NCBI GenBank assembly: GCA_902525735.1
Contig: CABZIF010000008.1
Coordinates: forward strand, 1-46,188
Reading direction: 5' to 3'
DNA from: an uncultured SAR86 cluster bacterium
GTDB lineage: Bacteria; Pseudomonadota; Gammaproteobacteria; Magnimaribacterales; AG-339-G14
DNA length: 46,188 nt
In this document: piece by piece, positions 1 to 8,348 of the stretch
How positions within the stretch are numbered: the stretch's first letter is position 1
How the letters are laid out: each line of letters starts with the position of its first letter
The notes under the pieces: model-generated
The model's input: only the letters and a program-made list of their open reading frames with translations
Told to the model about the DNA's origin: nothing
Database searches by the model: none
Position numbers and translations under genes: made by a program

Positions 1-152
1 AAATGGTCAAGAGAGGTTGTGCCTGGGTTTACGATCGTTATGCAGAAAGAAAGGTGCTTTTCAAACATCAGAATTTGGCTAAAGAAAACGAACTTGGACT
101 TTGGAAGAATGCCAATGCTGTTAAACCATCGGATTGGCGACGTCTAAATTAA
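1..152 (+). CDS. Thermonuclease-like (SNase-family) protein, C-terminal fragment
   Basis: The 5' end lies outside the window. The last 49 codons, read from base 3 to the TAA at 150-152, have the tail typical of staphylococcal-nuclease-like proteins: GCAWVYDRYA, then a charged helix, then GLWKN and a PSDWRR ending, matching the family pattern G-x-A-x-V-Y ... GLW ... P-x-x-W-R. Such proteins are Ca-dependent, usually exported nucleases, but the catalytic Arg/Glu residues are upstream of the window. Only the family assignment is offered, from the tail alone. The gene ends 3' to 3' against the DUF2237 gene and overlaps its stop by a few bases. Confidence 0.65.
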   Translation, partial: MVKRGCAWVYDRYAERKVLFKHQNLAKENELGLWKNANAVKPSDWRRLN

Positions 153-520
153 GAAAGATCGATAGCGAATTTTTTTAAGACTTCTAACGGCGCATAATTT
201 AAAGCGGATTCTTCGGTACTTTGTAAAACAACTTTGGGAGCAGAGCCTGCCTCCCAAGCTTCGACCCAGCGATCCACACAAAGACACCAGCGGTCGCCTG
301 CCTTTAAACCAGGAAACCCAAAATCTTCCATTGGTGTAGAAAGATCGTTGCCTCTGGAGGCAGAGAAAGTCAAAAAGTCATCCGTCATTACTGCGCAGAC
401 TGTATGCTTTCCGCGATCTTCTTCGCCTGTGGTACAACAACCATCTCGGTAAAATCCAGTCAAAGGCTCAAACGAGCAAGGAATCAAAACTTCTCCGAAA
501 ACATTTTTAGATTCACTCAT
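149..520 (-). CDS. DUF2237 family protein
   Basis: A small soluble protein of 123 residues from the ATG at 518-520 (129 if a TTG at 536-538 is used; neither has a clear ribosome site and I prefer the ATG). It carries the signature blocks of the DUF2237 family: PCSFEPLTGFYRDGCC, then HTVCAVMTDDFL, then SRGNDLSTP and FPGLKAGDRWCLC, with paired cysteines that look like metal or redox ligands. The molecular function of the family is not established. It is divergent from selO with only 41 bp between the two start codons, so the promoters must overlap. Confidence 0.85.
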   Translation of the reverse strand: MSESKNVFGEVLIPCSFEPLTGFYRDGCCTTGEEDRGKHTVCAVMTDDFLTFSASRGNDLSTPMEDFGFPGLKAGDRWCLCVDRWVEAWEAGSAPKVVLQSTEESALNYAPLEVLKKFAIDLS

Positions 521-561
521 AGGAATTATTTTACCCAACTATTTACTTATATAATAAGAAG

Positions 562-1998
562 ATGAACATATTTGATGGCGTCAAATTTAATAACTCTTTT
601 GCGAAACTCTCTGAAGAGTTTTATACCAAGCAAAAGTGGTCGTCTTTTGAAAAAGCGCATTTGATTTCATTCAACAAAGGCTTAGCAAAAGAGTTGGGCT
701 TGAACCCTGAACTGAAACCAGAGGAATTGGTAAAAGTTTTCAATGGCGAAATTGAACACCAAAACTCTGAGTCATTAGCAATGGTTTATGCTGGCCATCA
801 GTTTGGCAACTGGGTGCCGCAACTGGGTGATGGCCGCGGAATTTTGTTTGGCCAAATTGAAACCCCTCAAGGTTTACGAGATTTACATATCAAAGGGGCT
901 GGCAAAACTCCTTATTCAAGATTTGCTGATGGCAGAGCCGTCTTGAGATCTACCATTAGAGAATATCTGTGTGGAGAAGCCATGCATGGCTTGAGGATTC
1001 CCTCTTCGCGCGCTTTATTGATGTTTGGTAGCAATGAACTTGTTTTTCGAGAAACAACTGAGACTGGCGCAATGTTGGTTAGAACTGCTAAAACTCACAT
1101 ACGGTTTGGACATTTTGAATACTTGAAACACAATGATAAAAAAGAGTACCTAGTGGAATTACTTGACCATGTGTTGGCGGAATATTTTCCTGATCTGGTT
1201 GATAGAAAAGACAAATATGAAATTTTCTTTGAGCAAACAGTTCAATCAACAGCGGAATTGATAGCAAACTGGCAGGCGGTTGGTTTTGCTCATGGGGTAA
1301 TGAATACCGACAACATGTCGTTACTTGGTGAGACGTTTGATTTTGGTCCATTTGGCTTTCTCGAGTCCTATGATCCAAATTTTATTTGCAACCATTCTGA
1401 CGCAGGCGGCAGATACGCTTTTAATAATCAACCAGCGATAGGTTTATGGAATTGCCAAGCCCTAGCAGCGGCATTGGATGAAATTATTGCTGAGAAAAAA
1501 TTAATTGAAGCACTAAAAAAATATCAACATTATTTCTATGAACATCTAATTGATCTCTATCGAAAAAAATTAGGTCTGCAAGAGAAACTTGAGGGCGATG
1601 CGAAGTTAATCGAATCTTTATTGACTTGGTTGCAAAATTCCAAAAAAGATTACACAAACTTTTTTAGAAACTTGCATGACATTCACGAACCAAAAAATAT
1701 CATCTTTGAGGATGCAGAAGGGAAAGCCTGGTCAAAAAAATTTAAAGAACGCTTTGGGTTAGAGAAGCTTTCTACCAAGAGAGCCCAGCAGAAAATGCTT
1801 GCCAATAATCCTAAATATATTTTGCGAAATTATCTTGCTCATCAAGCTATACAGAAAGCAGAGCAGAATGATTTTTCTGAGATAGAAGTATTGATGAAAT
1901 TACTAAGTCAACCTTTCGACGAGCATTTGGAATACGAAGATTATGCTAAGTCGTCCCCTGATTGGGGTAAGTCTCTAGAAATATCCTGCTCGTCGTAA
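562..1998 (+). CDS. selO: Protein adenylyltransferase SelO (YdiU family)
   Basis: A pseudokinase-fold enzyme that transfers AMP from ATP to Ser/Thr/Tyr hydroxyls of proteins; in E. coli it is linked to redox stress. At 478 residues it has the E. coli YdiU length. Visible blocks are YAGHQFGNWVPQLGDGRG (about 76-93), the nucleotide-binding KGAGKTPYSRFADGRAVLR (111-129), and the GFAHGVMNTDNMSLLG catalytic segment followed by DFGPFGF. The protein ends Cys-Ser-Ser; this Cys476 sits where vertebrate SELENOO carries selenocysteine, and here it is encoded as a normal Cys codon. A TATAAT at 550-555 lies so close to the ATG that the mRNA may be nearly leaderless (inference). Confidence 0.93.
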   Translation: MNIFDGVKFNNSFAKLSEEFYTKQKWSSFEKAHLISFNKGLAKELGLNPELKPEELVKVFNGEIEHQNSESLAMVYAGHQFGNWVPQLGDGRGILFGQIETPQGLRDLHIKGAGKTPYSRFADGRAVLRSTIREYLCGEAMHGLRIPSSRALLMFGSNELVFRETTETGAMLVRTAKTHIRFGHFEYLKHNDKKEYLVELLDHVLAEYFPDLVDRKDKYEIFFEQTVQSTAELIANWQAVGFAHGVMNTDNMSLLGETFDFGPFGFLESYDPNFICNHSDAGGRYAFNNQPAIGLWNCQALAAALDEIIAEKKLIEALKKYQHYFYEHLIDLYRKKLGLQEKLEGDAKLIESLLTWLQNSKKDYTNFFRNLHDIHEPKNIIFEDAEGKAWSKKFKERFGLEKLSTKRAQQKMLANNPKYILRNYLAHQAIQKAEQNDFSEIEVLMKLLSQPFDEHLEYEDYAKSSPDWGKSLEISCSS

Positions 1999-2127
1999 TC
2001 AGCAAAGATTATTTTTTTCACAAGCCAAACAAATTTTTGAGAGGCCCATTTCTTGGTGTCGATTTTTGGAAAAATAATTAAAAGGCAGCTTTATCAAACA
2101 AGAACTGCATTTTTTTTGATTTTTCAT
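1999..2127 (-). CDS. Zinc-ribbon-like CxxC/CxxC microprotein (42 aa)
   Basis: A 42-residue reading frame from the ATG at 2125-2127 to a TGA at 1999-2001, ending one base from the selO stop. It has two cysteine knuckles, C7-SS-C10 and C33-LA-C36, separated by 22 residues, with a middle of the form K-L-P-F-N-Y-F-S-K-N ... G-L-S-K-I. That spacing and the aromatic/glycine pattern (C-x2-C ... F-x-x-x ... G-L-x-x-x-C-x2-C) are seen in the small zinc-ribbon domain that often precedes HNH nucleases and also occurs alone; no HNH part follows here. There is no obvious ribosome site and it is very short, so the call rests on the patterned cysteines. Function unknown; nucleic-acid binding is a guess from the fold. 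Confidence 0.5.
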   Translation of the reverse strand: MKNQKKCSSCLIKLPFNYFSKNRHQEMGLSKICLACEKNNLC

Positions 2128-2163
2128 ATTCGAATTCTAACAAAAAAAAGTCCTAAAAAAGTA

Positions 2164-2193
2164 GAACCCCCGAGGCCGAAGCTTCAGGGGTTC
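2164..2193 (-). terminator. Rho-independent terminator (minus strand)
   Basis: A 13-bp stem with one C/A mismatch and one G-T wobble, arms GAACCCCCGAGGC and GCTTCAGGGGTTC, closes a CGAA loop. On the minus strand it is followed by TACTTTTTT and, a little further, an eight-T run; on the plus strand it is followed by a G-run, so it works leftward. It lies 53 bp beyond the stop of the small membrane-peptide gene at 2247-2348 and is the best evidence that this stretch is transcribed. Confidence 0.75.
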
Positions 2194-2246
2194 AAGGGGG
2201 GGAGAAGAAACTCTTAAAAAACTTTTATTTGTTTCTAACTTCGATT

Positions 2247-2348
2247 TTAAGCACCGAAAGTTAATATTCCTAAACTACCTACGTAAAGCAGGGTTGAGAA
2301 GCAAATCACATAACCCACTGTGCCTATTACTGCTCTATAAACATTCAT
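2247..2348 (-). CDS. Single-helix membrane microprotein (33 aa)
   Basis: A 33-residue frame with a short charged N-terminus (MNVYR), one hydrophobic helix of about 22 residues (about 7-28, containing VGYVICFSTLLYVGSLGIL) and a short TFGA tail. The ATG at 2346-2348 is preceded by GGAG at a normal distance (TGGAGTTACAAA). An in-frame ATG at 2367-2369 would add seven residues but has no ribosome site. The gene is followed by an intrinsic terminator on the same strand, so it appears to be its own transcription unit. I do not recognise the family. Similar tiny helices act as accessory subunits of respiratory complexes or transporters, but nothing here shows the partner. Confidence 0.6.
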   Translation of the reverse strand: MNVYRAVIGTVGYVICFSTLLYVGSLGILTFGA

Positions 2349-2369
2349 TTTGTAACTCCATTTAGTCAT

Positions 2370-2711
2370 GAATTGTTGAAATATATATTAAACCAAGCAA
2401 AAAGACCATTTTTTTTCCTACAAAGTAAGTAAAAAAAGGTATTTGCACATTTTGTTATCAAAATAGGCTTTTTTATTACCAAAATGGCTCAACAACGCCC
2501 AAAGTATAGTCAAATAAGCTTTTAAAGCTATAGCAAGATGATCAATTTTCTAGTTTTTGACATTAATGTTATAAAGATTTTACAAAAAGTTATAAAAAAT
2601 AGCTTTTTTTATGCAATTTTAGACTTTTTATCTTTCTAATACTTTTAAATACTATTTTTTTGGGTTTGATTTGATCTAAAATAGTCCACCCAAACAATTA
2701 GGAGCAGCATC
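2370..2711. other. AT-rich intergenic region upstream of the MDR gene
   Basis: About 340 bp, extremely AT-rich, with no convincing gene. It must hold the promoter of the minus-strand membrane microprotein and that of the MDR/GMC pair. A TAAAAT at 2677-2682 lies 30 bp before the latter's start codon, but no good -35 partner is seen. A small inverted repeat, AGCTTT-T-AAAGCT, lies at 2517-2529. The plus-strand start at 2712 has a clear AGGAG at 2699-2703. Confidence 0.4.
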
Positions 2712-3725
2712 ATGAGGCAAATACAAATTCAAAAACCCGGTGGTCTGGAAAATTTAAAGATGGAGAATGTAGACTCTCCAAGTTTAGCAAACGACGAAGT
2801 CTTGATGAAGATTCATGCCAGCAGTCTTAATTATCACGATCTGATGGTAGCGCTAGGTCTAATTCCTACGGATGATAAGCGAGTCCCACTTTCTGATGGA
2901 GCAGGAGAAATTCTTGAAGTTGGTTCAGATGTAACTAGGTGGAAAATTGGCGATAAAGTCATGAGTGTTTGTTTCCCAAATTGGGTAGACGGTCCTCCTA
3001 AATTCGAGCTGTTGAGTTTTATTGGTGACAACGAAGATGGTTATGCCGCAGAAGTCATCGCAATTAAAGAAACTGCGCTAACAAAAATACCAGACAACCT
3101 CTCCTTTTCTGAAGCGGCAACATTGCCTTGTGCTGGACTTACTGCTTGGCGAGCATTGGTAGATGAAGGGAATTTAAAAAAAGATGAAACTGTATTGGTC
3201 CAGGGCACCGGTGGTGTTTCAATTTTTGCACTGCAGTTGGCTAAATGCATGGGGGCAAAAGTCATCGCGACATCATCGTCTGAAGAAAAGTTAGCAAAAC
3301 TCAAAGAACTTGGCGCAGACGAACTGATCAACTATAAGGAACACCCGGAATGGGGCAAGGAAGTTCTAAAAATTACAAACAACGAAGGAGTTGATCACAT
3401 TATGGAAGTTGGCGGCGGTGGAACTTTTGGGGAATCCGTGCGAGCAGCAAAACTTGGCGGACATATTGCTTTGATTGGTGTTTTAAGTGGTCCAGCAGTG
3501 AGTGAAATTATATTACCCAGAATTTTTCTTAAACAGGTGCGTTTGAGTGGTATTGCAATGGCCAATCAACAATCTCAAATAGCTATGATTGAATTTATCG
3601 AAAAACACAATATAAAACCGATCATTAGCGATACTTTTGATTTAGCAAATCTTTCCGATGCCTTTCAACATCAAATAGACAATAAACATTTTGGCAAAAT
3701 TTCCATAACAATGGGAGCTGAATGA
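2712..3725 (+). CDS. MDR-superfamily NAD(P)-dependent alcohol dehydrogenase / quinone oxidoreductase
   Basis: Medium-chain dehydrogenase of 337 residues: a GroES-like catalytic domain (about 1-130) and a Rossmann domain with the dinucleotide motif VQGTGGVS (163-170). Only a few scattered cysteines are present; the catalytic-zinc Cys and the four-Cys structural lobe of zinc ADHs are missing, so a zinc-independent quinone-oxidoreductase-type enzyme is more likely. The substrate cannot be told. Ribosome site AGGAG, spacing about 8. The stop overlaps the start of the next gene as ATGA, so translation is coupled to the GMC oxidoreductase; the two probably act on related alcohol or aldehyde substrates (inference). 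Confidence 0.85.
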   Translation: MRQIQIQKPGGLENLKMENVDSPSLANDEVLMKIHASSLNYHDLMVALGLIPTDDKRVPLSDGAGEILEVGSDVTRWKIGDKVMSVCFPNWVDGPPKFELLSFIGDNEDGYAAEVIAIKETALTKIPDNLSFSEAATLPCAGLTAWRALVDEGNLKKDETVLVQGTGGVSIFALQLAKCMGAKVIATSSSEEKLAKLKELGADELINYKEHPEWGKEVLKITNNEGVDHIMEVGGGGTFGESVRAAKLGGHIALIGVLSGPAVSEIILPRIFLKQVRLSGIAMANQQSQIAMIEFIEKHNIKPIISDTFDLANLSDAFQHQIDNKHFGKISITMGAE

Positions 3726-5398
3726 ATAATTATGATTTTGTAGTTCTTGGAGGAGGTTCAGCAGGTTGCGTGCTGGCAAATAGATTAAGTGCAAATCCAA
3801 ATCATACGGTCTGTTTAATTGAAGCTGGATCTAAAGATAATAGCATCTCTATTAAAACGCCTGCTCTCTTCGCCTTCATGGGAGATAAGAGTAAATACAA
3901 TTGGGCTTTTTTAACTGAGCCTCAAAAAGGTTTTGCTAAAGAAAAATCTTTGGAACACGAGGTAGCTGTTGTAGACACAACTGGCCAAACTCATAAAATA
4001 AAAGAAGAGCTGGAAGAACACAGGAGAGGCTACCAACCGAGGGGGAAAACTTTAGGTGGGTCGAGCTCGATCAATGCCATGCTATATGTACGCGGGCATA
4101 AGTGGGATTACGATCATTGGGCAAGTCTTGGCAATTCAGGCTGGTCCTATGATGAAGTTCTACCTTACTTCAAAAAAGCAGAACATAATGAAATGATTGA
4201 CAATGAATATCATGGACAGGATGGGCCACTGAACGTTACCAATATTCCTCATAAAAATAAATTTGTAGACTACTTTGTTGAAGCAGCTTCTAAATTTTAT
4301 AAAGTCAACGACGATTACAATGGCAAGGAGCAAGAAGGAGTTGGCATTTATCAAACGACTCAAAAAAATGGAAAAAGATGCAGTGCAGCTGCTGCTTACC
4401 TGCATCCAGTAAAAGACAGACCAAACTTAGAAATCTTAACCAACACGACAATTGATAGAATAATTTTCGAAGGAAACAAAGCTACAGGTGTGGAATGCTT
4501 AGATAAAAGCAATCGTTCTTTTTCTGTTGGTGTAAAAAAGGAAGTATTAGTTTCTTCAGGAGCTTTTGGATCGCCACAGATTTTAATGCGTTCTGGAATT
4601 GGTCCGACCGAAGAATTAAAAACTCACGGCATCGACACCTTATTTAATATCCCAGGGGTAGGAAAAAATTTACAAGATCATATTGATTACGTAAGTGTAC
4701 ATCTTCACCAAAGTACTGATTTGATAGGTCTTTCTCTGCAATCTATTTTTTTTAAGTTTCCACTCGAAATCCTAAAATATTTATTCACTAAAACTGGTCA
4801 ATTTACTTCTACCATCGCCGAGGGTGCTGGATTTATTAAGTCTTCTCCTGAACAAGAAATTCCAGATCTTCAACTACATTTCTGCGTTGCTCCAGTTAAA
4901 GATCATGGTAGGCAATTTGTATATGGTAATGGGCTGAGCTGTCATGTTTGCTTATTGCGACCAAAATCTAGAGGCGAAGTCACCTTAAATTCAAGTAATC
5001 CCAAAGACCCGCCAAAAATTGATCCCAGGTTTCTGAGTGCCCAAGCAGATGTTGATCTGTTGGTGACTGGTTACAAAAAGATGATGGAAATCATGAATAC
5101 CGAACCATTAAAGGAACATACCAAAAATAATCTCAGGCCAGTTGATTTAAGTAGCGACGAAAAAATTGAGGAAGCAATAAGAGAAGAAGCCGATACCGTC
5201 TATCACCCAGTAGGCACTTGCAAAATGGGCACAGACGAAATGAGCGTAGTGAATCACGAACTAAAAGTTCATGCTCTTGATAATGTCAGAGTTGTAGATG
5301 CATCCATCATGCCGACTTTGATTGGTGGTAATACCAACGCACCGACCATAATGATTGGAGAAAAAGCTGCAGACATGATCAAAGCGACTTGGTCATAA
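3722..5398 (+). CDS. GMC-family FAD-dependent oxidoreductase (choline/alcohol dehydrogenase-like)
   Basis: A 558-residue flavoenzyme that oxidises primary alcohols. The N-terminal FAD-binding GGGSAG (10-15) is followed by the GMC signature RGKTLGGSSSINAM (107-120). The C-terminal block holds the catalytic His in YHPVGTCKMG (H495) and the second active-site residue Asn539 in GGNTNAP. Relative to typical members there is an extra charged insert at about 75-103, before RGYQPRGK. No signal peptide is seen, so it should be cytoplasmic. Family members include choline dehydrogenase and AlkJ-type alcohol dehydrogenases; the substrate here is open. It is coupled to the MDR gene by a 4-bp overlap. Confidence 0.9.
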   Translation: MNNYDFVVLGGGSAGCVLANRLSANPNHTVCLIEAGSKDNSISIKTPALFAFMGDKSKYNWAFLTEPQKGFAKEKSLEHEVAVVDTTGQTHKIKEELEEHRRGYQPRGKTLGGSSSINAMLYVRGHKWDYDHWASLGNSGWSYDEVLPYFKKAEHNEMIDNEYHGQDGPLNVTNIPHKNKFVDYFVEAASKFYKVNDDYNGKEQEGVGIYQTTQKNGKRCSAAAAYLHPVKDRPNLEILTNTTIDRIIFEGNKATGVECLDKSNRSFSVGVKKEVLVSSGAFGSPQILMRSGIGPTEELKTHGIDTLFNIPGVGKNLQDHIDYVSVHLHQSTDLIGLSLQSIFFKFPLEILKYLFTKTGQFTSTIAEGAGFIKSSPEQEIPDLQLHFCVAPVKDHGRQFVYGNGLSCHVCLLRPKSRGEVTLNSSNPKDPPKIDPRFLSAQADVDLLVTGYKKMMEIMNTEPLKEHTKNNLRPVDLSSDEKIEEAIREEADTVYHPVGTCKMGTDEMSVVNHELKVHALDNVRVVDASIMPTLIGGNTNAPTIMIGEKAADMIKATWS

Positions 5399-5475
5399 AG
5401 GATTAAGACGTTTGTATATCTGCTGATTTTTACTTTAAAATCTTAGATAGTAGATATTCATCCAAAGGGGGCAAT

Positions 5476-7539
5476 GTGAAACATCTTTTTATAATTATTT
5501 TAGTTTTAACTTTTATCAGCTGTACTGATACTAGATACGAAATTATTGATTATTCTGGTGTTGCTCCAGCTGTAACGACTACCCCTGATTACAACGAAGA
5601 CAGGAATGCTTACTTTGGCGATACTCATATTCATACTAAATATTCTTTTGACGCTTATATTTTCGGTACCACTGCAACTCCTGACGATGCTTACCGATTT
5701 GCCCAAGGAGAAGCTATTCAACACCCACTTGGTTTTGATATGAAAATAAAAGAGCCGCTAGATTTTTATGCTGTGACCGATCACGCTTTTTTCCTTGGCA
5801 TGATTAACGCTTGGGCGGATACTTCGACTTATGCTTCAACTCTACCTGGCGTAGAAGCTTTTCATGATTTGAACCGTGATGGCAACCGAGGCGTTGATTC
5901 CATAGTTGATCGTTTTAATTTGTTTGGCAATCAAGTAAGAAACATTCTTGCTGATGTGCGTCCTTGGTGGGATCCAACTTTATGGCGAGCCATCTTAACT
6001 CCTCACTTACAAATTGGCTCCAAAGTTTTTGATCACGATACACATATTTCTGCATGGGCAGATATAGTGCGTGCTGCAGAGGAAGCTAATGATCCTGGAA
6101 GATTTACTACTTTCACCGCTTATGAATTTACAACTTCGACTGATGTTGGCAATGGAAACCTTCATAGGAATGTAATTTTTAAAGGCGATCAAATACCTGT
6201 GAGGCCTCACTCTAGAATTGATTCGATAAATCCAGAAAATTTATGGAAATGGATGGATGGTTTGAGAGAGATGGGCGTAGACTCAATTGCTATTCCCCAC
6301 AACTCCAACGGTTCCAATGGTGCAATGTTTGATATGCGAACTTTTAATGGAAAACCCATTACTCAAACCTACTCGGATATGAGAATGAGAAATGAGCCAA
6401 TCGTAGAAATGACTCAGGTAAAAGGAACTTCAGATACTCATCCGCTTTTATCTCCAAATGATGAATTTGCAGATTTTGGAATTTATGAATCTAGAATCGG
6501 TTCTTTTCCTAGAACTTATAGTTTTCCAGCTGGCGGATATATTAGGGATGCTTTTATTAAAGGCATGGTTTTAGAATACAGCGCACAAGGAAATCCTTTC
6601 AAGTTTGGTTTAATTGGAGCAAGTGATTCTCACACTGGGGCTGGAGCCTATAGCGAAGAAGATTATTGGTCTAAAATTGGAATTATTGATGGTACTCCTG
6701 AAGGCCGAGGCAGTGTTCCCTTGAGTGAATTACAGGTAGATCAATTGCCTCAAGGCGGTGCAGGTGTGAGTGTCACTGAAACCGATCAAGGCACTTACGC
6801 AAATACAGGCTTTGAAACCTGGGGTGCATCTGGTCTTGCAGGAGTTTGGGCCGAAGAAAATACAAGAGATTCGATATTTTCAGCAATGCGACGAAAAGAG
6901 ACTTTCGCCACAACAGGCAATAGAATGAAAGTTAGATTTTTTGGAGGATTTGAAACGAATCAACTAGATTTAAATGACGAGAACCTAGTCAAAACTGCTT
7001 ATGCAAATAGTTCGACTATGGGTGGTGAGATTCTAGCCGACGGAGACAAAGTTCCAAGCTTCTTAGTTTGGGCACAAAGAGACAAACATGGAGCACCTCT
7101 ACAAAGAGTACAAATTATCAAGGGTTCCATTAATCAATTTGATTCTTCTCCAACCGAAGTCATATACGACGTTGCCTGCTCTAATGGTCTGGAAGTTAAT
7201 CCTGAAACAAATAGGTGTCCGGATAATGGCGCTCGAGTTGATATTGAAACCTGTGCTTTTTCAAAAGACGTTGGCTCGGCTGAATTAAAAGCAACTTGGA
7301 CAGATCCTGATTTCAATCCAAACGACAGAGCTTTTTACTATGTTAGGGTTTTAGAGAACCCTACCTGTAGGTGGTCTACTTGGGATGCAATCAAAAGAGG
7401 TTTGGCCCCGAGGCCTGATATTCATGACACTATTCAAGAGAGAGCCTGGTCTTCACCAATTTGGTTTGTTCCAACTGGTTCCAACGAATTAGCGCCAGCA
7501 CAATCTATGCAGTCAGATTTAGCTGAATACGTTGAATAA
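5476..7539 (+). CDS. DUF3604 domain lipoprotein (PHP-like metal-dependent hydrolase fold, function unknown)
   Basis: 687 residues from a GTG codon with a strong GGGG ribosome site; the ATG two bases upstream runs straight into a stop. The N-terminus is a lipoprotein-type signal (hydrophobic 4-14, then ISC with Cys16), so the protein is likely tethered in the periplasm. The body matches DUF3604: GDTHIHTKYSFDA (H51, H53), VTDHAFFLG (D102, H103), an internal IPHNSNGSNG and GASDSHTG near residue 385. These His/Asp clusters are like the PHP phosphoesterase metal site, so a metal-dependent hydrolase is plausible but no substrate is established. First gene of a three-gene operon; the next start is 8 bp after its stop. 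Confidence 0.88.
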   Translation: MKHLFIIILVLTFISCTDTRYEIIDYSGVAPAVTTTPDYNEDRNAYFGDTHIHTKYSFDAYIFGTTATPDDAYRFAQGEAIQHPLGFDMKIKEPLDFYAVTDHAFFLGMINAWADTSTYASTLPGVEAFHDLNRDGNRGVDSIVDRFNLFGNQVRNILADVRPWWDPTLWRAILTPHLQIGSKVFDHDTHISAWADIVRAAEEANDPGRFTTFTAYEFTTSTDVGNGNLHRNVIFKGDQIPVRPHSRIDSINPENLWKWMDGLREMGVDSIAIPHNSNGSNGAMFDMRTFNGKPITQTYSDMRMRNEPIVEMTQVKGTSDTHPLLSPNDEFADFGIYESRIGSFPRTYSFPAGGYIRDAFIKGMVLEYSAQGNPFKFGLIGASDSHTGAGAYSEEDYWSKIGIIDGTPEGRGSVPLSELQVDQLPQGGAGVSVTETDQGTYANTGFETWGASGLAGVWAEENTRDSIFSAMRRKETFATTGNRMKVRFFGGFETNQLDLNDENLVKTAYANSSTMGGEILADGDKVPSFLVWAQRDKHGAPLQRVQIIKGSINQFDSSPTEVIYDVACSNGLEVNPETNRCPDNGARVDIETCAFSKDVGSAELKATWTDPDFNPNDRAFYYVRVLENPTCRWSTWDAIKRGLAPRPDIHDTIQERAWSSPIWFVPTGSNELAPAQSMQSDLAEYVE

Positions 7540-7547
7540 ATAATTAA

Positions 7548-8348
7548 GTGTCAAGAAAACTAATCTTATTTTTAGGAATAGGTTTATCAATTTTTTTGAT
7601 AGATCTTTTTCTAAATCCACCCAATGAAGATAAAACAATTTATATTTCAAACGAAGAAGTTATTGCTTTAATCAATACTTGGAGTTTGCAAGTTGGAAGA
7701 GAGCCTAACAACGATGAGATTAGATCTATCATTGATAGTCTTATTGAAGAAGAAATTCTTTATAGGGAAGCTTTAAGGCTTGGCTTAGATAGCGAAGATA
7801 GAATTATCAAAAGAAGACTTGCCCAAAAAATCACTTTTCTAAAGCAGGAAACAATCTCAACCGAGCCGGAAATTGAAAAACTTGAAAAATTTTATGAAGA
7901 AGCAAAAGAAACATATTTGGTACCTCAAAATTTTAGTTTTACACATCTTTATTTTGCTGAAAACAAAAATGGGAACGAAAGAGCTGCTCAAGCCATAGAT
8001 GACCTTTTAAATGATAAATCAGTAATAAGTGCTGACCCTTTTTTATTGGGCAAAAATTTTTCAAATAGGAGCTTGCTAGATATTGAAAGAGACTTTGGAG
8101 AAGCTTTTTCGAAAGCTTTTTTAACTTTATCGCTTGGCAATTGGCAAGGACCAGTTACATCTACTTACGGCAGTCACCTGGTAAAAATTTTAGATAGTAA
8201 TGAAGAATACATGCCATCTTTTGAAGAAGTGATTTCTCAAGTCAGAGTAGACTTTTTATTAAAACAAAGAGACCTGCAAATAAAAAACTTCGTAGATGAG
8301 TTAAAAACAGACTACCAAGTAATTATTAGTCCTAGATTTACGCAATGA
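7548..8348 (+). CDS. Membrane-anchored peptidyl-prolyl isomerase (parvulin/PpiC type)
   Basis: 266 residues from a GTG start. A single N-terminal membrane anchor (about 4-22) is followed by a SurA-like helical region (EEVIALINTWSLQ ... DSLIEEEILYREALRLGL) and a divergent parvulin domain (about 125-220) that keeps FTHLYFA, LGNWQGPVTSTYGSHLVKI and a final helix. It probably helps fold or release extracytoplasmic proteins. It lies between the DUF3604 lipoprotein and the HupE-like protein and overlaps the latter by 4 bp, so it may serve as a dedicated foldase for the DUF3604 enzyme (inference). The key parvulin residues are only partly recognisable. Confidence 0.8.
   Translation: MSRKLILFLGIGLSIFLIDLFLNPPNEDKTIYISNEEVIALINTWSLQVGREPNNDEIRSIIDSLIEEEILYREALRLGLDSEDRIIKRRLAQKITFLKQETISTEPEIEKLEKFYEEAKETYLVPQNFSFTHLYFAENKNGNERAAQAIDDLLNDKSVISADPFLLGKNFSNRSLLDIERDFGEAFSKAFLTLSLGNWQGPVTSTYGSHLVKILDSNEEYMPSFEEVISQVRVDFLLKQRDLQIKNFVDELKTDYQVIISPRFTQ

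Noticed and set aside
234..452. A 72-codon frame antisense to the DUF2237 gene
   Set aside because: It mirrors a well-matched gene on the other strand and has no recognisable features; shadow frame.
541..562. Leaderless selO transcript from the TATAAT at 550-555
   Set aside because: The -10 spacing fits but there is no -35 box, and AT-rich DNA often shows TATAAT; kept only as a remark.
2538..2639. A 33-codon ATG frame on the plus strand in the gap before the MDR gene
   Set aside because: Low-complexity Phe/Ile/Lys product and no convincing ribosome site; unlike the two minus-strand microproteins it has no motif or terminator.
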